This document shows positions 9,436 through 20,412 of a stretch of DNA of 64,000 bases, one piece after another. The stretch lies in assembly GCF_029407905.1 (NCBI RefSeq), contig NC_073627.1:156121697-156185696 (forward strand), read 5' to 3'. Source of the DNA: Bubalus kerabau (lineage: Eukaryota; Chordata; Mammalia; Artiodactyla; Bovidae). Both the position numbers and the translations under genes were made by a program. The notes beneath the pieces are model-generated. The model worked only from the letters and a program-made list of their open reading frames with translations, was not told the DNA's origin and did no database searches. How positions within the stretch are numbered: position 1 is the stretch's first letter; every line of letters begins with the position of its first letter.

Positions 9436-11290
9436 AAACAGAGTAAGAAAGAGGAGGCATTGCAAGAGTTTACTAATAAATACTTGAGGAAAGAAATTTC
9501 AAGAGTGGGAGACTAAGAAGGGCAAAACTTAATTTTGGATAGTACTGACATTGCTTATATGGATGTCCTTACCAGGAGTTCTGCATTCAACTGGTGGCTT
9601 GCAGCTGGTTACAATTGCAATAATTTCCTGTGTTGGCTAACATAAGCCTAGACCAAATGCTGGCTCAAACAAAGGGACATTACAGGGCAAGGAATCCTGG
9701 CATAAAATATAGAGGAAGGAATGTAAAAGGTCAGAATAAAAGCGTACAGACACGGACCTGTTGTGGGCACAGAGTTACCTCTGATTATGAATCCCAGGGC
9801 TCCAAGCTACCATCCTTACTTGAGCATAGCTGATTCACCTGGCCATATGGTAGTGGTGCCCAGGAACATTTGTTGGTTTGCAAAGTGGCCCCCATACACA
9901 GAGGGCAGGGAAAGACCAAAGGAAGAGGCAGACCATTCCAGATTGGTAGGTAACAGCCTTAATAATCAATGAAACTTACATAGGATGCTGTCATGTGGCG
10001 ACAGAGCAGTAGGCCTTCAACCTGCCTACAAGAATCTTAAGAGTTTGTAGAGAAGCCTTATCTGGGTTCAGTCTCATATTTAGTCCAGATGATCTTGACA
10101 ACACATTGCTCTCTCAAGGCTAAATCTCTGAAACAGCTCCAACTGTGGGAATGGTGGGTGGAGTGTACATATGTTCCAAAAACAGGGAAGGGGTAAGGAA
10201 GCTCTGATTGCCAGGGTCCTGCTCTCACATCAATCAGAAGCCATGACCTCTCGATGACCTCCTCCCACACTGCAGCATCACATGGGGGTGGTCAATATTA
10301 AGCTGGGCCTGCTGAGTCTCTGAAAACAGGAGGGAGCTTCTGGAAGACATGGGATCATCCTGTTCCCCCTCTTAGACCTCTTAGATTGCCTGAATTTCCA
10401 CTTTTTCTCTCTCAGTCTGAACATATGAAGCATATGGTCCTATGACAGACTGACTGAGAATCATAAATGAAAAATTAAACAATAAGGTATAAGAATATTG
10501 CTGAACTTAAGAGAAATGCACACCTGAAGCACTGCATCCCTTTTAGGTGGCTCTGATGGATAACAGAGAAGGACAAATGTTTTCCAAGTAGGCATTGTTT
10601 GAGTAGAACATTTCAATATCCACTGAGCCTGCAAAACAAGATGGTCTGAGATTTAGACCTGGACCTATTCTCGGAAAAAACGAAAATGAGTTAAGAGACC
10701 AAACAGAGGTTAAAGACTTTCTTCAGCACCAGTGAGCACTCACCACTCCCTGACTGAAGACGGGTCAGCATTCTTATAGGACAGGAGCAAGTTGAGTATA
10801 CATCCTTACAGTTTTAACACAGGCAGCATTTTCTATGTTAACAAAACTTGGATGTGGGGCTCCTCTTTTCATGTTCTCTGTTTGGAGTAGTTGGTACAAT
10901 ACTGATGACCACTTACCAGCTACTGCTTTTGCTAGCCTTGTGGTCCCTTGGGCAGTCCAAGTTCATGGGACAGGGAAGGCAGATAGTCAAAAAGGAAAAA
11001 AGTGGCCAATGAGAGAGAAGGCAAGAGAGGAGTGAGGTTCCTCCCTCATGCTTGTTTCCATCCTTTACATGGATCCTATCATTGGCCAGGATCTTGGAAG
11101 GACTGAAAGGCAAGTCTGCAGGCAAGAATTTGTGGGACAGGGACATGAGAATGAGTTGCTTGGAAGAGGCCCAGAATCCAAGAATACAGTGCTCAATTTG
11201 AATGCCAACCAGAGGGTTCTTTCTATAGGAGAGATCTTAACAGCTAGGTGGACTGAATGACTAATTATTAACAAATTCTTCTGCTACTTT
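9436..11290. other. unassigned sequence
   Basis: About 1.85 kb that I could not assign. The minus-strand open frame near 10058-10270 has no recognisable family. An old, heavily decayed endogenous retroviral interior is possible but not supported by a motif. Confidence 0.45.
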
Positions 11291-11508
11291 GGGGGCTTCC
11301 CTGGTTGTTCAGTGGTTAAGAATCCACCTGTCAAGGTAGGAGATGAAGGTCCAATCCTTAGGTCAAGAAGATCCCCTGGAGAAGGAAATGGCAACTCATT
11401 CTAGTATTCTTGCCTAGGGAATCCTATGAACAGAGGAGCCTGGCAGTCTACAGTCCATAGGGTCACAAATGAGTCAGACATGACTTAGTGACTTACCGAC
11501 CAACAAAT
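11291..11508 (+). mobile_element. Bov-tA SINE, diverged
   Basis: Starts GGGGGCTTCCCTGGTTGTTC and runs to GACTTAGTGACTTACC. More substitutions than most copies here; no clear flanking duplication. Confidence 0.88.
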
Positions 11509-12028
11509 CAATCAACTGGTACCTTGGACTCAAAAACAGGGACTTCTATTTATACAATTCACTTGGCCACAACCAAGTGTCCAGTTTGCTAGCAACATAA
11601 CCCAATGTGTAACCCCAACCCAGTACCATATCTTACCCTGGATGCAGTTAATGGATTTCATTTTGGGTTGCATTCCATTGGGGAGCAGGTGAGTGTGTAG
11701 GTGGTATTTGCAAAATGTTAGTCAGAGGCCTCTTGGTAAGGCAGAGATCTGTATGGAAGGATGGGTCTACACGAGTACTGGCAAGACAACATACTTCCCA
11801 CTTCAGTTCTTACTCCAGGAGAGGCAGGCCTTGGTCTGCAGACTATGGGACTTTGTTTCCCTGACCATAGTAGTTGGTAATGCAATTTAGAACAACAACA
11901 TTTTTTCTTTTGGGAAAGTGAATCTTGAGATGGAAGGTAGTTGGAATGGTAGCAACCTTAGGTGATGGCATAGCAGTTCTAGTTACTGAGATCTTTGGGG
12001 TTGCTTTGGTTTCTGTCTCCCACGAGGG
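11509..12028. other. unassigned sequence
   Basis: No repeat recognised. An open frame of 67 codons on the minus strand has no family resemblance. Confidence 0.45.
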
Positions 12029-12040
12029 CTGATTGTCTAG

Positions 12041-12257
12041 CTGCATTGCATGTGTGCTCAGTCATGTCCGACTCTTTGGTGGTGCCTTGAACTGTAACCC
12101 GCCAGGCTTCTCTCACCATGGGATTTCTCTGGCAAGTATACTGGAGTGGGTTGCCATTTCCTATTCCAGGGGATCTTCCCAACCCAGGGATCGAACACAC
12201 ATTTCCTTTGTCCCCTCCATTGCAGGCAGATTCTGTACCACTGAACCAGGGAAGCCT
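12041..12257 (-). mobile_element. Bov-tA SINE
   Basis: Tail complement TGTGCTCAGTCATGTCCGAC on the left, head complement on the right. Near-exact 12-bp direct repeat (CTGATTGTCTAG / CTGATTTTCTAG) at 12029-12040 and 12258-12269. Confidence 0.92.
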
Positions 12258-12540
12258 CTGATTTTCTAGACTGACCAACAATTATATGAGTCACCAACAC
12301 CATACCAGCAAATGCCATTTATGCTGAAGTTAGGTCAAATTTGGTACCTGTACTACTGTAATTGCTATTTTGTTTTCATCATTTTAAAGCTAATCATTGT
12401 GTGTTAGTCTTAACATGCAGATTGTGTTTAGGATGAGGGGAAGAAAAAGGCCTTTCTCATTTTTGTCTCTTGCTGAAATATGGCCTCTGTGCACTCGTGC
12501 TAGGTTAAATCTTGGAGACAGAGTTTCGGGTGAAGCAGAC

Positions 12541-13218
12541 AGACTTTATTTTGGGGGGCTCCAAAATCACTGCCAGTCACTCCAAAATCACAGTCAATGG
12601 GGTCACAAAGAGTTGGACATGACTGAGCGACTGAACTGAACTGAACTGATGGTGACTACCGCCATGAAATTAAAAGACACTTGCTCCTTGGAAGGAAAGC
12701 TATGACCAACCTAGACAGCATATTAAAGAGCAGAGACATTACTTTGCCAACCAAGGTCTGTCTAGTCAAAGCTATGGTTTTTCCAGTAATCATGTATGGA
12801 TGTGAGAGTTGGACTATAAAGAAAGGTAAGGCCGAAGAACTGATGCTTTTGAACTGTGGTGTTGGAGAAGACTCTTGAGAGTCCCTTGGACTGCAAGGAG
12901 ATCCAACCAGTCCATCCTAAGGGAAACCAGTCCTGAAGATTCATTGGAAGGACTGATGCTGAAGCTGAAGCTCCAATACTTTGGCCACCTGATATGAAGA
13001 ACTGACTCATTGGAAAAGACCCTGATGCTGGGAAAGATTGAAGGCAGGAGAAGGGGATGACAGAGGATGATATGGTTGGATGGCATCACCGACGTGATGG
13101 ACATGAGTTTGAGTAAGCTCCGGGAGTTGGTGATGGACAGGGAAGACTGGTGTGCTACAGTCAATGGGGTCACAAAGAGTCGGACATGACTGAGTGACTG
13201 AACTGAACTGAACTGAGA
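12541..13218 (+). mobile_element. BovB 3' fragment, rearranged near its 5' end
   Basis: From GACTTTATTTT through the RT C-terminal region to the CTGAACTGAACTGA tail at 13205-13217. Between 12571 and 12650 the normal continuity is broken by a 12-bp duplication (CTCCAAAATCAC at 12559-12570 and 12580-12591) and an extra copy of the last ~58 bp of BovB including its pentamer tail. The codon at 12995-12997 is TGA where the consensus has CGA. Confidence 0.9.
12592..12649 (+). mobile_element. extra BovB 3' tail copy inside BovB
   Basis: AGTCAATGGGGTCACAAAG through CTGAACTGAACTGA, joined to internal BovB sequence on both sides. No flanking direct repeat embraces it. Confidence 0.8.
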
Positions 13219-13382
13219 AAGAAATAGCTTTGCCAGGCAAAGGAGGCCACAATGGCCTCATGCCCTTAAGACTGTGGATCCGGCCCCAGAGTGTGGATAG
13301 TGAGAAGTCTCACCGTGTTCAAGGAGCAGGGCATGGTCAACTCATGGACATTTTTCTGACTGGCTGGTGGTGAGGTAATTGG

Positions 13383-13496
13383 ACATGAGTTTGAGTAAAC
13401 TCTGGGAGTTGGTGATGGACAGGGAGGCCTGGCGTGCTGCAGTCCATGGGGTTGCAAAGAGTCGGACATGACTGAGCAACTGAACTGAACTGAACT
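13383..13496 (+). mobile_element. BovB 3' end, 114-bp insertion
   Basis: Only the last ~110 bp of BovB, ending in the pentamer tail. Exact 11-bp direct repeat GAGGTAATTGG at 13372-13382 and 13497-13507, so this is a genuine, extremely 5'-truncated insertion into the LTR. Confidence 0.95.
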
Positions 13497-13820
13497 GAGG
13501 TAATTGGGAGTCAACATCATCAACCTTCTAGTTCTAACTGGTCTGGAGTCTTCGTGCTTGTGGGCAGCACACGGTTAACTCCTCCCACATGGTGGGGGTT
13601 TCTGTATCTGCAGAACTGTTCAAAGAATATGCCTCAGAATATTATTCATAGTCCTCAGGCAGAACTAAACGTCCTTGACTTTGTTTAATGACTAGAATAT
13701 TATTATTTTGTCATGCTTGACAGTTTTCTTCTTTCTCCCTTTTCTCACTTCTGTGATTAAATTCATTCTTTGACAAAGTTTTTCTACAGACAAAACGCAG
13801 GCAGAGAACACATGTGAGGT

Positions 13821-14451
13821 TCTATTCTGTGAAGACTTCATAGGCTCAGTTATATCTCCAGGGCCAACACAATGCTTGGTTTGTAGTAGGTACTGAATAT
13901 CTCCTGTTTTTCTTTGCCTGATCACTGCCAAATTTATTTTTATTATTTAAGCAGTTTCCTTGGTCCCCATCTATACGTTTCCTTCTAACGCTATTTGTGA
14001 TCAGAAATGGCTACACAAATTTAAGTGAGAATAGTCAGTGTGCCCTGAGGAAGGCTGTGAGGGACTTTGATAAGTTAAGTACATGAATTTCATGCTATTT
14101 ATTTTCACTGTCCAGACGATGCCTTTTACTCTGAGTTTCTACCAGCTTACTGCTTAGTTGGGATTTGTCAGTCTACAACCTTTTGGGAGGGTGGAGAGTG
14201 GCTGAGGCTGCTCTCAAACTGGAGAGAGCTGGTTTGGGCTTTATAATGAGTAGCCAGGTGGGAGAGGTGCCCTGTGGGGAGGATGGTCATCTCTTTGGAG
14301 CCAACTTTGAAGATCAATGCCCTTTCCCAGGTAGTATCAATGGGAACTCAATCATCTAAGTGTCATGGAGGCAGGTGGGCAGCCCTTGATGTCAGCTGAG
14401 GGCCTTCATCTATCCCAGACAGTGTTCATTATTTTACTGTTTAATTCATTA
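13821..14451. other. unassigned sequence
   Basis: No repeat, motif or coding evidence recognised. Confidence 0.5.
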
Positions 14452-14571
14452 ATTTTGGGGGCCATGCCTTGAAGCATGTGGGATCTCAGTTCCCTGACCA
14501 TGGATGGAACCCGTGGCCCCTACAGGGATGGAAGCACAGAGTCTTAACCACCGGACCACCAGAGAAATCTC
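14452..14571 (-). mobile_element. CHR-type SINE, short
   Basis: Head complement (GGACCACCAGAGAAATC) on the right and GGGGCCATGCCTTGAAGCAT on the left mark a short minus-strand copy. Confidence 0.78.
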
Positions 14572-14631
14572 TGTTCACTGTTTTATTGTTACAGTTCTTG
14601 GTGCTTTTATGATAGCAGCTGTAGCATTTAG

Positions 14632-14849
14632 TACATGTGTGCTAAGTCGCTTCAGTCATGTCCAACTCTTTGAGACCCTATGGACCATGGCCCACCAGGT
14701 TCCTCTGTTCACAGGGATTCTCCAGGCAAGAATACTGGAGTGGGTTGCCATGCCCTCCTCCAGGGGAGCTTCCTGACCCAGAGATTGAATCTGTGTCTCC
14801 TGCAGCTCCTGCATTGCAGACGGATTCTTTACTGCTGAGCCACCAGGGA
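14632..14849 (-). mobile_element. Bov-tA SINE
   Basis: Full-length type with direct repeat AGCATTTAG at 14623-14631 and 14850-14858. Confidence 0.94.
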
Positions 14850-15005
14850 AGCATTTAGAGATAGTCCAAAATAAGCTGGCCCAAAATTTGATTCTGGTAA
14901 CCAGAAAAATACGTAGGAACATTTATAAAGACAACAACTGAATTCCTATTTGTAATCACTATATAGTAGTTTAAATTGCATACATTTTAAAACCTATTTG
15001 CACTT

Positions 15006-15195
15006 GAAAGTGAAAGTCGCTCAGTCATGTCCAACCCTGAGACCCCTTGGACTATACAGTCCATGAAATTCTCCAGGCCAGAATACTGGAGTGGGTAGCC
15101 TTTCCTTTCACCAGTGTATCTTCCTGACTCAGGAATTGAACCAGGGTCTCCTGCATTGCAGGCGGATTTTTTACCAGCTTAGCTATCAGAGAAGC
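15006..15195 (-). mobile_element. Bov-tA SINE
   Basis: Exact 13-bp direct repeat CCTATTTGCACTT at 14993-15005 and 15196-15208. Confidence 0.95.
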
Positions 15196-15208
15196 CCTAT
15201 TTGCACTT

Positions 15209-15865
15209 AGGCAGTGCTTTTATCTAAATCCATCTTTTTGTGTTTTAAAGTCTGCTGCTATATAATATGTCAATATGTCTGGCATCATTATGTGCCATAG
15301 TTACATATAATAAGTTAGTTATTGCTAAACTTAGTTATGCTTTAATATTTACTTTTTCTCAGTGTCCAGTGAAGTTTTACTTCCAAAAACACCTACCAGG
15401 GTACTGCCAAACTGAAGAATGTCAGCAAGAGTATGAGAGCGGCACCATCCCAGGCAGCTTTGAGTCTGGCTTGTGGGTCTGGGGTTTGTGCAAGAGACAG
15501 AGACAGCCCCTCCTGCCAAATGGCTCATGGTCTGTCTGCCAGAGAAACCAGGCTCAAGGACAGGCCAGCATTAAGTTGACCTCTTCAAGTCTGGAAGCCC
15601 AAGTCCTGTAGGGAAGACTGACATGTGTGCTGTTTTATAAGTGACACTGACTCAGGAGACAGGCTCTTCTTTTCAGGAGATGAGGCCAGGGAAGCGCTTT
15701 TGTGTGCACTTCACTTCAGATCCACAGGACCCATGGGTATTTCCCACAGAGAAGGAGGTTGGAAGGGAGCTGTCCATGGGCAGGGCTGGGATGGCAGATG
15801 TCTTTGGTGGGGTGTGGGGGGGATTTATGAAAGTTAGCTATGCTCTGAAGATCAAGGATCACTGA
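15209..15865. other. unassigned sequence
   Basis: A plus-strand open frame lies at 15267-15611. It is preceded near 15345-15362 by a pyrimidine-rich tract ending in CAG, but its predicted protein resembles nothing I know and there is no partner exon; treated as chance. Confidence 0.45.
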
Positions 15866-16000
15866 GCCTCAACCCTAGTGTGCACCAGAACCATCATGTT
15901 ACAAATGTAGGTTCCTGGGGACCCTCCCAGGGGTTCGGATTCACTGGAGTTCAGGAACCTGTGTTCTTAAAAAGCTCCTCTGTGATTTCAGGGTGTGGGT
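15866..16000 (+). mobile_element. MER5-like DNA transposon remnant
   Basis: GAGCCTCAACCCTAGTGTGCAC, the GGGGTTCGGATTCACTGGAG block and TTCTTAAAAAGCTCC resemble the short non-autonomous hAT element MER5. Highly diverged; terminal repeats are not intact. Confidence 0.55.
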
Positions 16001-17016
16001 GCTCACTGGATTGTACATAAGAAATGCCATGGGTGTAAACTAAGGCAGTGACTTCACAGATTTGTCTAGTAAGTCACTTAGGACCGTCTATTAGGCAGTC
16101 TCTTGTTGGCCTTGGAAAGTGACCGGCAGTAGGGGAGGGACATGGGAGAGGCAGTTCCTTCCACAAGATCAAAGGTCAATGTAGACTGGAGCAGATCACA
16201 AGCTGCCTCTGTGCTCCCTCCCCACCTGTTGGCTCTTCCTGCTTTCAGAGGGCAGGTGGACAGCCTGACAAGGGTGAGGGTGAGGACTGGAAAGAACAGG
16301 GAGGCTGATGTTTATCCACATCACTACCCGATGTCCTCAGTGGCCATTGACCTCTGATCTCTCTTCACCCGCTCACCAGTAGATGTCTCCTCATCTACTG
16401 GTTGATACAAATAACAGTCAAATGTATTTTTTTCTGGCTTCTAACACATTTTCAGCAACACGGTAAAGATCACAGCTCTTCTGCACACTTTGAGCAGTCT
16501 CAGATTGCACATGGTTGCATTTTAATTCACTAGAGATTTTAAATTTACCTTTTGAAAAGTTTGGCGCCTTTGGTGCATCATTCCAATAAACATAAGCAGA
16601 AGGCCAACAAATCCTTTCCCAACTTAGATAACTTTGATAGCTTAGCCAGTGTCCTCGGTGTAATTACTTCTGCCTCTGAAGACCATCACTTCTTCCTTTC
16701 AGTTTCAAGGAGAAATAGAAATGCCAAAGCATATTTCTTTGGAAAATTAAATGGGAAAGAATGCAATATTTTGAGTTCTTATCAGGAAGATAGAATGTAA
16801 AAGAAACATAAGAATAAACTTATTTTAAGAATATAAATGACTTCAAGTGGGAAATTTCAAATCCTACCAGCCATGAGTCATGTGTGCAGTGTTTGTAACA
16901 CGTTATTTCTGCAGTGACATTTAAAATTAAAAACACTACCTGAGAAATGCAATATGATTGTTTTTTAAAAAACAATATGGTGCATTTATATTTTAAGTGC
17001 TAAGGCAAATACAAAT
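16001..17016. other. unassigned sequence
   Basis: About 1 kb without recognised repeats. The open frame at 16552-16800 shows no family resemblance. Confidence 0.5.
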
Positions 17017-17025
17017 GAATATACT

Positions 17026-17434
17026 GCTGCTGCTGCTGCTGCTAAGTCACTTAAGTCATGTCCGACTCTGTGCGACCCCATAGATGGCAGCCCACCAGGC
17101 TCCCCCGTCCCTGGGATTCTCCAGGCAAGAACACTGGAGTGGGTTGCCATTTCCTTCTCCAATGCATAAAAGTGAAAAGTGAAAGTGAAGTCGCTCAGTC
17201 GTGTCCGACCCTCAGCGACCCCACGGACCGCAGCCTTCCAGGCTCCTCTGTCCATGGGATTTTCCAGGCAAGAGCACTGGAGTGGGGTGCCATTGCCTTC
17301 TCCAATGCATGAAAGTGAAAAGTGAAAGTGAAGTTGCTCAGTCGTGTCCGACTCTTAGCGACCCCATGGACTGCAGTCTCCTCCATCCATGGGATTTTCC
17401 AGGCAAGAGTGGGGTGCCATTGCCTTCTCCAAAA
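17026..17434 (-). mobile_element. Bov-A2-type SINE, trimer
   Basis: Three BovB-derived monomers in tandem (about 17038-17163, 17190-17311 and 17334-17430), separated by two nearly identical linkers rich in GTGAAAGTGAAG; the usual element has two. The left end carries the complement of the AGC tail as a CTG run. Direct repeat GAATATACT at 17017-17025 and 17435-17443 shows that the trimer inserted as a unit. Confidence 0.93.
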
Positions 17435-17443
17435 GAATATACT

Positions 17444-18150
17444 AAGATAGGTTAATTCTGTTAATTCAAATAACTTTTCTTTTCACAGAGTATTAAAGGA
17501 TAATCTGCAAGTTAAATTCTGTTTTCAGAGGAAGCTTTTATATAAAAAAATGTATGTGTCTTTTAAGTTACTTTTCACAATCACTCCAGAAGGTAATTCT
17601 AGATAAATATATAACCCAGTTAGAGGATGTCTGGGGCTGAGACGTTGCCCAGGATAAGGGCTTTCCAAGTGAAAACAGGGACAGCTACAAGCAAACTGGG
17701 AAAGCTGGTTACCCTACACCCACCCAGGTGGGAGGCTGGGTGCGTGCAGGGTTTCCAGTTCCTTTGTCTGTGAACATCTGTTGCCTTCTCAATGCCAGGG
17801 CCTTTCATATGGGAAACATTGCTAGTAAGACAGACAAAGGCATTATTCACACGGAGCTTCCAGCTTCCATTCTGCTGGGTGGTCAGACAGTTAAACGCAG
17901 AAACAATCAGGGTGATTCCAGGTAGAGACAGATAGAGGAAAACTAACCTGGTGATGTCACTGAGGGACAGATGGTGGGTGGGCACTGCTTTAGAGCAGAT
18001 CCCCAGGAAAAAGCAGGTCCTCACCCCACTGAGAAGTGGCCTTGGAATAGACACCTGCCTAATGAATAGGAGAGTGCAGGGGAGGGGAGGGGTGGGTAGG
18101 GAGGGTAGGAATTGAGCACCAGCAGGATTTATGGGACCCAGAGTTACAGG
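17444..18150. other. unassigned sequence
   Basis: No repeat or gene recognised; a short G-rich run (GGGGAGGGGAGGGGTGGG) lies near 18078-18100. Confidence 0.5.
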
Positions 18151-18202
18151 GTTTGGTGAGGAATTAGGGCTTTATTTAGATACAGCAGGAAACCACTGGG
18201 GA

Positions 18203-18540
18203 ATTGGAGAAGACTCTTGAGAGTCCCTTGGACTGCAAAGAGATCAAACCAGTGAATCTTAAAGGAAATCAACCTTGAATATTCATTGGAAAGACTGATG
18301 CTCCAATACTTCGGCCACCTGATGTGAAGAATTGACTCATTAGAAAAGACCCTGGTGCTGTGAAAGATTGAAGGCAGGAGGAGAAAGGGATGACAGAGGA
18401 TGAGATGGTTTGATGGCATCACTAACTTGGTGGACATGAGTTTAAGTGAGCTTCAGGAGTTGGTGATGGACAGGGAAGCCTGGCGTGCTGCAGTCAATGG
18501 GGTCACAATGTCGGACACAACTGAAGACTGAACTGAACTG
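18203..18540 (+). mobile_element. BovB 3' fragment
   Basis: From TTGGAGAAGACTCTTGAGAG to the pentamer tail. Contains a small deletion around 18300 and TGA at 18325-18327 in place of the consensus CGA codon. Flanking duplication not clear. Confidence 0.92.
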
Positions 18541-18544
18541 ATTG

Positions 18545-18960
18545 ATTGGGGGGTGGCCTGGTGGGGTTTGCTTTCCTCACATGGATTCACTGGACAGCTA
18601 AGGTCAGAGACAATTTCAGGGCATACTGCCTTGCTGCGACATGCCCACAGTAAACAATAGGGAACATATTCTTAAAAAGAAGTAATGTAGTCCTTCTATA
18701 CTATCACAAAGGAAAGCTTATTCTTCATAAGAAGGTATTTCTAGCTCTTGAGAAAGGAATATTTAAGTGACGTCCTCGGGTGGTTTGAGGAAAGTCTGCT
18801 CAGAGACAGATGACATTGAACTAAATGATCAGCACTCTCCTTCTGAAGCCTTATGTAAAATGTGTTCAGGATGAAATCGACCATGCTGCCATCTCCCCTC
18901 ATCCTCTGCAATTCTGGCAACAACCACAAGAGGGCTTGCTGTTCCTCGTGTTTATAAACC
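18545..18960. other. unassigned sequence
   Basis: Nothing recognised. Confidence 0.5.
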
Positions 18961-18964
18961 TGGG

Positions 18965-19235
18965 CTTCAGAGATACTCTCCTTCCTTCTTTTTTCTTCTT
19001 CCCTCTCTCTCCCTCCCTTTTTTTTCTTCTTCTTTTTTCCTTTTTTCCTTCCTTCCTTCTTTTTTTCCCTTCCTCTTTCCTTCCTTCCCTTTCCTTCCTT
19101 CCTTCCCCCCTTCCTTCTTTTTACCTTCTTCCCTCTCTTTCCCTCCCTTCCAAGCTCTCTTCTTTCCTCCTTCCCTTCCTTCCTTCTTTCTTTCTACTCC
19201 TCCCTTCTTCCTTCCCTCTTTCCTTTCTTTTTTCT
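18965..19235 (+). repeat. long pyrimidine tract (CCTT/CTTT-type)
   Basis: Roughly 270 bp almost purely C and T on the plus strand, built from imperfect CCTT, CTTT and CCCTCC units. The long open frame through it is a low-complexity artefact. Confidence 0.95.
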
Positions 19236-19239
19236 GTAG

Positions 19240-19626
19240 GTTTGTAGGCAGTGGTACTCTAAGTATTAATAACTGTTAACAACTGACTCCAGGGTCTAGC
19301 ATTTGCCCCTATTTTTTCAGTGTAAATCCTCCCCCAGTGCCAGGTTTCAAGCTCCAACTGTTTAGCAACAGGCTCACCAGATTCCTAAAAGCTAACATTG
19401 GGTCACTTGCAGCACGTGGTTGGTTGTAGGGCGCAGGCAGTGGGCTGGGGCTCAGGGTGAAGACTGGCCAGTCTCAGGACAAGGGAGCTAGAAAGGTGTT
19501 ATCTTTAAATGTGTGTTTTTCTCATCAGTTACTTTTGAAGTAGCAAATGAAATAGGAAAAACAAAAAAGCTAACAGATAGCATGGAAAGTAGAAAAAAGG
19601 AGAATATCTTTATTGCATCAAGTATT
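19240..19626. other. unassigned sequence
   Basis: Nothing recognised. Confidence 0.5.
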
Positions 19627-19635
19627 AAAGATACT

Positions 19636-19760
19636 GGGAATTCCCTGCCAGTCCAATGGTTAGGACTCTGCACATTCACTGCCTGGGTTCAATCCCTGTT
19701 TGGGGAACTAAGATCCCACAAGATGTGCAGTGTGGCAAACAGACAAAACAAAACCCCCCA
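19636..19760 (+). mobile_element. CHR-type SINE
   Basis: Short copy starting GGGAATTCCCTGCCAGTCC. Direct repeat AAAGATACT at 19627-19635 and 19761-19769. Confidence 0.92.
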
Positions 19761-19784
19761 AAAGATACTTACTAAGAAATATGA

Positions 19785-19959
19785 TGGGACTTCTCTGGTG
19801 GTACAGTGGTTAAGATTTAGCCTTCCACTCCAGGGGGTGCAGGTTTGATCCCTGGTCGGGGAACTACGATCCCACATGCCTTGTGACCAAAAGATGAAAA
19901 CATAAAACAGAACCAATATTGTAACACATTCAATAAAGACTTTAAAAAAAAAAGAAAGA
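19785..19959 (+). mobile_element. CHR-type SINE
   Basis: Starts TGGGACTTCTCTGGTGG and carries the typical 3' part CAATATTGTAACACATTCAA then AATAAAGACTTT and poly(A). Exact 11-bp direct repeat AAGAAATATGA at 19774-19784 and 19960-19970. Confidence 0.95.
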
Positions 19960-20412
19960 AAGAAATATGACATGTCCTGCTGAAGCTGCATAACTCAGAT
20001 GGGGCTTGAATCCACAGGCCTGGAGTTGAACACAGCCAGAACTCACTGTCTTTTAATTGAGATTGCACACCTCATCTCAGGACTTAATGAAGCTCAGGTT
20101 CTTGATGTCTAACGGCAGAAAGATTTCAGTGACAGACGAGGTGATAGGTAATGAGTGGATTTATTTAGAGAGAAACACTCCACAGGCAGAGTGTGGGCCA
20201 TCTCAGAAGGTAAGAGGCTCCAAAATATGGCATGGTTAGTTTTTATAGGCTGGATAATTTCACAGGCTGAGAGGGATGATTATTCCAATTATTTTGGGGA
20301 AAGGGTGGAGATTTCCCAGGAATAGGGCAACTGCCTACTTTTTGGCCTTTTATGGTCAACCTTGGAACTTCATGGCACTGGTGGGTGTGTCATTTAACAT
20401 ATGCTTATGTAT

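Larger units (their letters stand above)
12495..13820 (-). mobile_element. LTR of the recurring family (copy B), split by two BovB insertions
   Basis: LTR pieces at 12495-12540, 13219-13382 and 13508-13820. The last piece (GTTAACTCCTCCCACATGG, then CTCAGAATATTATTCATAG and TTGATTAAATTC-like text) parallels the LTRs at 25.6, 32.7 and 56.5 kb. Orientation is minus, from TTTATT complement signals and agreement with the better preserved copies. No retroviral interior is attached. Confidence 0.7.

Noticed and set aside
10058..10270. Minus-strand open frame considered as retroviral interior
   Set aside because: No gag, protease, polymerase or envelope motif could be recognised.
16552..16800. 82-codon plus-strand open frame in sequence without known repeats
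   Set aside because: AT-rich, no motif or homologue recognised; kept as unassigned sequence.
17022..17045. CTG trinucleotide run as a disease-type repeat
   Set aside because: It is the complement of the AGC tail of the Bov-A2 element and is only about five to six units.
18825..19247. 140-codon plus-strand open frame rich in S, F, L and P
   Set aside because: It runs through the pyrimidine tract; the composition is a translation of CCTT/CTTT repeats.
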